Source: Deuterostichococcus epilithicus
Lineage: Eukaryota; Chlorophyta; Trebouxiophyceae; Prasiolales; Stichococcaceae
Assembly (NCBI GenBank): GCA_033439295.1
Contig: JAVTLE010000001.1
Location: forward strand, 1,736,001 to 1,800,000
Length of the DNA stretch: 64,000 nt
Reading direction: 5' to 3'
A program made the translations under genes and the position numbers. This document shows, piece after piece, positions 58,166 through 64,000 of the stretch (the first letter of the stretch is position 1; every line of letters starts with the position of its first letter). Below the pieces are notes generated by a model, which was given only the letters and a program-made list of their open reading frames with translations, made no database searches and was not told the origin of the DNA.

Positions 58166-60214
58166 TATAGCTGGGTTTGGCGGTCAAGCTGGCTTCCGAA
58201 AGCGACAAGGCGGCTGAAAGGCTTGACAACCGCTGACGCTGACGCCGTGTCACTGGGACCGCGATGAGCTCAGATCGAATGCAGATTTGAAACAGGTTCT
58301 TCCTGTTGTCGCTTTACTATGCGCCGATCGAGGCAGTTATTCAACACAAGCTTTCGGGATGCACTGGTACCAAGTACCAAGGGAGGGTCGCCCTGAGGCT
58401 GACAACATAAAAGTCGTCCGGATTCACGACCTACTTGTCAGTTGAAAGTTTGACGCCGTCTGCGCCAAAATAGGCTCCGAAAGCGAAGCAAGCGACAGGA
58501 TTCCCAACCCCATGCTGACAGACAAGTCTGACACTCCGTGGGAAAGCGGGCCAAATCGACCCCACAAAGCCATACCGCTAGAAACCTGGATACCACAGTG
58601 TGTCGGGCAGAGTCTCCCTGAATCCAGACCAGAAGCATCAAGTCAGGCTGTTGCGCCGCCCAGCGCTTCTGTCCCCGCGCACCACGACCTGCCACGGCTG
58701 CAGGGGCAGGCAGTCCCTCTGAAATGCTCTGGTCAAAAGAACCGAAGTCCCCGTGGTCAGCCCAGTACGCTGAGAAGGCGGCATACTGGCAGGAGAGGGA
58801 CGTCTCCATGGCGCATCCATGGGTCGGGTTGTTGACGCTGGGACAGCTAGATGTTTGGCGGCAGCCGTACCATCGTGGCTTATTGACTGCGCCGACGCTG
58901 GGGTCGGCGGGGAGCGCTCATTGTGCGGGCTGCGGCACAGGCGTGCAAGGGCGGTGCCTGCGCCCGCTGATCGGCACGAAGATGGTGATCTCGAACGCTC
59001 TTGCTATGCATGGCAATCTGCAGCTTCAAGCCGCACCATGCGCGGCGGGCAGTTGGGGCATGGTTGTTGAGGGTGTTTTCTGAGAAGCCGCTGCAGTGTC
59101 GAGCAATTCTTGCGCACAGGGCCAGGAAAACGAAGAAGCAGGGGACCCCACAGAGGGCGTGTTGGACAGGGCATGAAACATCCCTGCCCCCGGCATGGCC
59201 CGTCAGCGTCCCGCTGAGGCGGGAGAGCGCACGGGCATAACCGGCATATCCTGCCTGCTGTTAAGGGGTCTTGAAGCTTCATTACCCCTTGCTTCTGCAC
59301 ACTCGGTTAGGGGATTTTTTGATTGCACAGTTCCCTCCTGGCATGATAGGCGCATTGCGTCGATCGTCTCTCCCCATCGAGGTCTTGTCAGCGAGAGGCA
59401 GCCAGCCTGCCGCCGCCAGATCAATGCAAAATCACCAGTTTCTGTGCTCTCACAGCATTGGTTCAGGAATAGGCTGTCGAGCTGACATCGGCCTTGGGCG
59501 TGAGGCAAGCTGATGCTGTCAGCTTGCAGCGCAGCCGAGCGCGCTGCACGCAACACAGATGCTGCAGCGGCGGATGCATGATCCTCCCGGTAGCCTATTG
59601 CAGCCAGGCTAAAGCCTGGCAGCGTAGCGCTGGTGTGGAGAGCACGTCAAACAGGCTCTACTGACGATGGCGGCTCACGCCAGATAATGGGTCTGAATAT
59701 GCAGTATGAGAATATGACTTTTGCTCCATGATGCCCCCTTCTCCCGCAGGCACTCCTGGCTCACTTTGTCTCAAGGACGGGGGCAGGAAGGGGGCAGCGT
59801 CTGCTCTATCAGCACTGGACGAGATCACTGCTGTGGGAGAGTGTGTACAACTGGAAAAGAGCTCCCAAACAAAGCAACTGACGGCAGGAGGATGGATGAG
59901 CATGCATTATATGGGCGAATGGTCCTGCAATTACAGGCCATCCATCAGCAGAGGCGCCGTCGTACTACAAGAGTGAATTTTGCCAAGAGCGAGTCGGTAG
60001 GTTAACAATGCATCACTTGCACGCGGGACCGCAACCCACCAAGCCCTGCAGCTATCTAGCTGCGGTTGAAATGGCAGTACGGAGGGTGCTTCAAAAAGCT
60101 TCAATGCAATTTTTGCTGATGCTATCGCGCGTTGCACACCAGTACCCGTGCAATCAGGCCAACTGACTGGCATGATTCCCTGTTGTCTTACTTCCCAACC
60201 ACCCCTAAGACTTT
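58166..60214. other. Long intergenic region
   Basis: About 2 kb between the NAF1 start and the GT92 stop, both -. It must carry the NAF1 promoter. Open frames (58724-59083 +, 58438-58809 -) show no domain or splice support. No repeat family or transposon ends recognised. Confidence 0.45.
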
Positions 60215-63142
60215 CTAGGGGTATGGCCCATACTTTTCGGCTGCACTGGTGCAGCTGTCTGTGGACATCTCGTCGACCTGCAGGAATGAATGATACAATA
60301 TGCTTGGTTAGTACCTGCCCCATTTGCGCTAGTCAGACGGTTCAGCGTTGACTATCTTCTCGATGATGAGACTGCGTCCTCACCTGCTCGAATTCGCGCC
60401 ATCGCTGATGCAGGCCTGATGCGCTGCTCCGGTTCATCTTCTCTAGAAACTCCTCTCGGGACTTTAAAACGTAGTGATTTACTGCCAAATTGTCCCAGGA
60501 CGTGCCGCCTGCAAAGTGTATCCAGGATGTCACTGTGGCGGCAACAGGATGCTGAACCCCCACAAGCGTGCAGGGACATGCATGTGGCAGATGCACCTCA
60601 CCTGGGTGGCTGTTTGTCACGCGCTGGAAATGCTCTTTGACGACATGCTTGTCGGAGGTGTTCAGCTTCACAATGTGCCTAGCGCACACATGAGAGGCCA
60701 GAATGTGCACTACGGCAGCAGACGGACAGTACTGATTCTCAATCAAATCTTGGCAGCGAGCCGCACCGGCCAACCCTGCTCTTGGGCAGCATTCCCGAAG
60801 CCGATTGCCAGTCGTGTAACAGTGTGTGTGCACAACTGCACATGCATAACGATGCATTACAAACCATCCTTGTACACGAAGGGGCACGAGTCAGGTCACC
60901 CTGCTGGCTCTGGCGCATAGTCGGTGTTGGCGAAGACTTTCACAGACCGGTTCCAGATCGCCGAGGTGTTCGTGCAGCTGGTGAAGCCCTGTGGAAGTGG
61001 ACCTGAGGAAGTGAGTACACATGAGTAGCGACAAACCCGCATCAGGCATGCATGCATGGAATGGAAATGCAGTCGTCACGCGCCTTGATCGTGCCCTCTG
61101 CAGGCCTGCTCTCGCGCCCTGAGGACCCGAAAACCCTGCAGCAGCGCCGTGAAACAAGCTGTACCGCAATGCCACGGTTTCACGCATCTTCTCAGGTGCT
61201 GGCTCTGTTCGATGTCAATTGGCTGCACATATATACTCAGTCGGCGGTGCCCTTCATGCCCTGAGGCGTCGTGGACACACGCGGCTGCCACCAGCTCGAG
61301 GCTGCAATGCCTACAGTACCTCCAGAAGACTGCCAGCGCGCCAATTTCGTCGATGGCCTGCATCCGCCTCAGGATGGTCGGCAGGCTGGGGTTGTCATCC
61401 ATGATGACGAGAAACTGCGGTGCAACAATCCTCCCATCAGCTCGTATACTTGCGTCAGCCAGCTGCGGGTCGACCAGACCGACTGGTCGCCAGCCCTGCC
61501 GGGTGAGGCGCATGCCATGAGCATGCTCCCCACACATGTCGAACGCAAGCAATCAGTGGCCGATCAGCACCACCGCATCAACCGCAGGGAGCGCCGCATG
61601 CACATATATACCTCATCTGCGTCAGCAGCCCTGCACATGAAGTGCACACAAATCATCTCTGGTGGAGATGTGTCCCCCTACAACCTGAAGGCTGCACCAA
61701 CGGCTGAGAATCAGGGCTGCTTTGCAGCAGCTGATGACGAGCTGGAAACCCATCAGGAACAGGAGTAGGGACGGACAGCGTGGAAGTGCACAGTGAAAGC
61801 ACGAGGCGGGGTCGGCCGCACCCATAAACTGATGCTGCGGCCCGTGTTTGCGGAGACAGTGCCAGTGCATGTCCTTCTGCGCAGTCGTGCTGCAGTGTCG
61901 TCATGCACAAGGGCTGGTCACTGAGCATAGTACATCGAATTTTCTGCCGGTTGCACATGTGCAAAAGGGCTGGTCAATGAGCATACGTAGTACATCGAAG
62001 CTTCTGCCGGTTGCACATGTGCAGTCGGCAAAGTATCTTGCATAAGGCTTGCTCTTCTAATGAAGGACGCTGCTGTACAACCCTCTGACACTACTGCACT
62101 ACTGGATGTGCGTTCCCCCACATCCACCACCTGGTGTTTTTGTAGCTGTCGGCGTTGCGATCCCACCAGGTGTAGTGGACAATGCCGGCCGCGATGTAGT
62201 CTGCCAGCATCGCATTCAGGGGCGGATCTGCGCCAAGCGTCAAGTCAGCTCGTCACTGCACGTCACTGCAGTCAGAAACGTTCGCATCATGGTATGCAAG
62301 TCATTGCAGCATGCACCACCATACGGCGTGAAGCTGTCCTGCCTGACATGTGGTCGTAGACATACACCACAGAAGCCCCAATCCCCTTCGTGTGGTGGCC
62401 CACCCATTCTCGAATATCCTCATGCTGATCCTGCGGTACTTCTGGGACAGAACACGTCGTCCCGCTTCCTCCAGCACGGAAAGTCAAGCACGCATTCACA
62501 CGGATTCACACGGATTCACACTCTTGCAAGGCTCTTCCTCGACTGCCTGTCAGTATCCTTTCACACAACGAGCAGCAGCACATATCGCAGGACCATGCTG
62601 AGCTCGAACACCAACGCGCTGCAACCATCATGATGACATGACATACTTCTCTAATCTCGGCCTCACCTTGACCACCACGCACATGCCCAGATAGTGTTTG
62701 CCAGTGCGGCCGGCCTCGAGCTCTGCTGCTCCGGCGAGGTGCATCGACTGCAGGGACATCTGGGCAGCGCAGAGCAACTCCTATCAAAATTTTAGGTTGA
62801 CGTGCGCCATCCACCAGCCAGAGAATATGTGCAGTAGAGGCCACGTGGCTTGTCGACCGCGCACAGAGTTGTGCATATCTGATGAAATGCGAGTGATGAT
62901 CAAAGTCGCAGGCCGGCCGGCGGCACAGCATCGATCAGCACCTGCCATGGCGCCGCCCCCCTGATGCTGACTCCACAATGCCGACCGGACAATTCCACTA
63001 GAGCTGCACCCAATAGCGCTGAGCACAATGCGAGTGCAACAGCTCCGACCGCTAGTCGATCCTTTCGCCGAAACTGCCCATAGTTCATATCATCAGCAGC
63101 AGCCTGAGCCTTCATCAGGCCGTGTTGAACAGTGCCCGCCAC
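60215..63142 (-). CDS. Glycosyltransferase family 92 (DUF23)-like type II membrane protein
   Basis: Family of Golgi galactosyltransferase-like enzymes (plant GALS, nematode GALT-1). Exons: 62942-63142, 62667-62759, 62343-62430, 62131-62227, 61822-61889, microexon 61612-61630, 61320-61414, 61080-61135, 60900-61002, 60602-60678, 60384-60508, 60215-60277. N-terminal basic patch, then anchor LAVGAVALALCSALLGAAL. Family motifs: GMCVVVK, DIREWVGHHTKGIGASVVYV, LNAMLADYIAAGIVHYTWWD, CLRKHGPQHQFMG, DADE (the presumed metal-binding DxD) followed by FLVIMDDNPSLPTILRR, VFGSSGRESRPA, SVKVFANTDY, and LAVNHYVLKSREEFLEKM with the typical C-terminal NHY motif. The microexon is 19 nt, one short of what the phases need. 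Adding one base makes the total 362 codons, so this is either a homopolymer error (GGG) or a genuine break. The intron after 62343 has a GC donor. Confidence 0.88.
61612..61630 (-). other. 19-nt microexon coding the DADE motif of GT92
   Basis: GGCTGCTGACGCAGATGAG lies between a GTGCAG acceptor and a GTATAT donor and reads AADADE. The next exon begins FLVI, so the junction rebuilds a DxDEF motif. One base short for phase. Confidence 0.65.
61911..62023. repeat. Two-copy ~56-bp tandem duplication in GT92 intron
   Basis: GGGCTGGTCA...TACATCGAA...TTCTGCCGGTTGCACATGTG occurs twice, at 61911-61964 and 61967-62023, just upstream of the exon 61822-61889. Confidence 0.85.
62341..62342 (-). other. GC splice donor (GC-AG intron) in GT92
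   Basis: Exon 3 ends CATGTCAG and the intron begins GCAGGA. The join gives YVYDHMS/DPPLNAMLADY in frame. Confidence 0.7.
62491..62520. repeat. CGGATTCACA tandem repeat
   Basis: Three copies of a 10-bp unit (the first has one mismatch) in a GT92 intron. Confidence 0.9.
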
Positions 63143-63433
63143 GGCTTCTCAGCCCGCAGATAGACCAAGGATCGAATTGAAAGCAACAATGCCTTCCAGG
63201 CTCACCAACTGTCTCGTCGGGCTTCTGGGAGGAGGTGTCGATTTGACCTGATAGACACGGGGGGTCCACGCTCCGCGCATTTTCCCGCCAGAAAATTTCC
63301 GCGTTACGGTGTTGAACTTGGTTTACAACTTCAACTCTCATGGAGCATCTTTGGCTACCTGAAAAGCCAAACTTTGCGCACTGCAGCGTAGCACGTTCAT
63401 AGCGGAAACAGCACGTTCCCAAGCTGCACGAGC
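63143..63433. other. Intergenic region between GT92 and PMS1
   Basis: 291 bp between the GT92 start and the upstream PMS1 stop, both -. Should contain the GT92 promoter and the PMS1 3' UTR. Confidence 0.5.
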
Positions 63434-64000
63434 TTATTGCCGCTCCAGGGTCGTCAGCAACTTCATGGTGGGCCGCCCATGTGGGCACTGCCACGGTGAC
63501 TGCAGGTCCGCCAGGTGATGCACCACCTTTTGCATGGCCGCCTGGTCTAGCGCCCGCCCGATCATGATGGACGAGCGGCAGGCGCGCATCGCCAGCATCG
63601 CCCGCACCCTGCGGGCACACGGTAGCAGCCGCCTCATTGTTGGCAGCAGTACGCAGACCGCCGCGTCACCGCCAGCAGCAACACGCAGGTCCGCCTGGCA
63701 TCGCGCAAGCGCAGGGCTGGACACAGCCTGCGTGGTGCGCGGTCCAGCTCCGTGGTGCTGCTGCTGCAGGCAGGCGCAGGTGCACTGCCAAAGCAGGGAA
63801 ACGCACCTCTCCCTCGCCCTTTCTGCACTGCAGGCACATTTCACAGAGCGGCAGCAGCGGCTCCAGGCAAGTCGCCGGCAATATCTGACGCTGCCCTCGG
63901 CCACTGTGGCAACAGCTTTCCATCAGGACCCTGGCGCAGAGCCATGCCCAAGCCTCATGCTGGTGGGGGCCGTGTGCACGCACGCACCGGGAGGGCCGCA
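63434..64000 (-). CDS. PMS1: MutL-family mismatch repair protein (PMS1/PMS2 type), C-terminal part
   Basis: Endonuclease subunit of MutL-alpha in mismatch repair. Only the last exon, 63434-63608, is secure: it starts after a CCCGCAG acceptor and ends TAA. It reads AMRACRSSIMIGRALDQAAM, then VVHHLADLQSPWQCPHGRPT, then MKLLTTLERQ. The ACR and CPHGRP motifs form part of the zinc-dependent endonuclease site typical of PMS2/yeast Pms1 C-termini; MLH1 lacks CPHGRP. Sequence from 63609 to 64000 is open in one frame for a long way, but I could not place the preceding exon with confidence. The gene continues off the right edge of the window. Confidence 0.88.

Noticed and set aside
58438-59083. Possible gene or transposon remnant in the NAF1 upstream region
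   Set aside because: No transposase motif, terminal repeats or splice-supported frame.
1-64000. tRNA genes, rRNA, CRISPR arrays, insertion sequences
   Set aside because: None seen; nothing with cloverleaf, spacer-repeat or transposase structure was recognised by eye. A tRNA or rRNA scan could still find short genes I missed.

Overview
Eukaryotic nuclear DNA, GC-rich and very intron-dense, best read as a green alga (Chlorophyta, probably a coccoid trebouxiophyte-like lineage; the genus cannot be named from this window). The support is plant-type families (an ORP with plant-like ORD sequence, an SDP6-like FAD-GPDH, a DRP5A-type dynamin, a plant-type golgin-84), short exons, and splice donors that are mostly GTGCG or GTGAG. 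Two N bases (7628 and 48760) show a draft assembly. No bacterial, organellar, viral or CRISPR features were seen.

Layout, left to right: oxysterol-binding-related protein (+, 5' end outside the window); a secreted Met-Pro-Thr-Ala repeat protein (-); mitochondrial FAD glycerol-3-phosphate dehydrogenase (-) head-to-head with a GT60 glycosyltransferase (+); PAT-complex subunit Asterix (+); a 23-exon DRP5A-like dynamin (-) head-to-head with a DNAAF5/HEATR2-like axonemal dynein assembly factor (+, with frame breaks); ribonucleotide reductase small subunit (-) head-to-head with an NDUFAF7/MidA methyltransferase (+); a small unknown gene (-); SmE (-); protein phosphatase inhibitor-2 (-) head-to-head with golgin-84 (+); H/ACA RNP assembly factor NAF1 (-); a GT92/DUF23 glycosyltransferase (-); and the C-terminus of a PMS1/PMS2-type MutL protein (-, runs off the window). 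Exon borders were fixed by requiring GT/GC-AG sites, unbroken codon phase across every junction and family-like sequence. For most genes the summed exons are an exact multiple of three.

The genes are mostly housekeeping: lipid exchange, ER and Golgi function, cytokinesis, dNTP supply, complex I assembly, splicing and snoRNP biogenesis. They form no operon-like pathway. Four head-to-head pairs share intergenic stretches of only about 0.36-0.5 kb.

The most unusual feature is structural. Many introns contain decayed copies of the edge of the neighbouring exon ('exon-edge echoes'). Copies of an exon's 5' edge lie in the intron upstream of it and copies of a 3' edge lie in the intron downstream, usually with a relic of the splice site. 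I count about 17 in six genes. Other points of note are a flagellar assembly gene with frame breaks, three phase-supported GC-AG introns, and a 19-nt microexon carrying the presumed DxD motif of the GT92 gene that is one base short.
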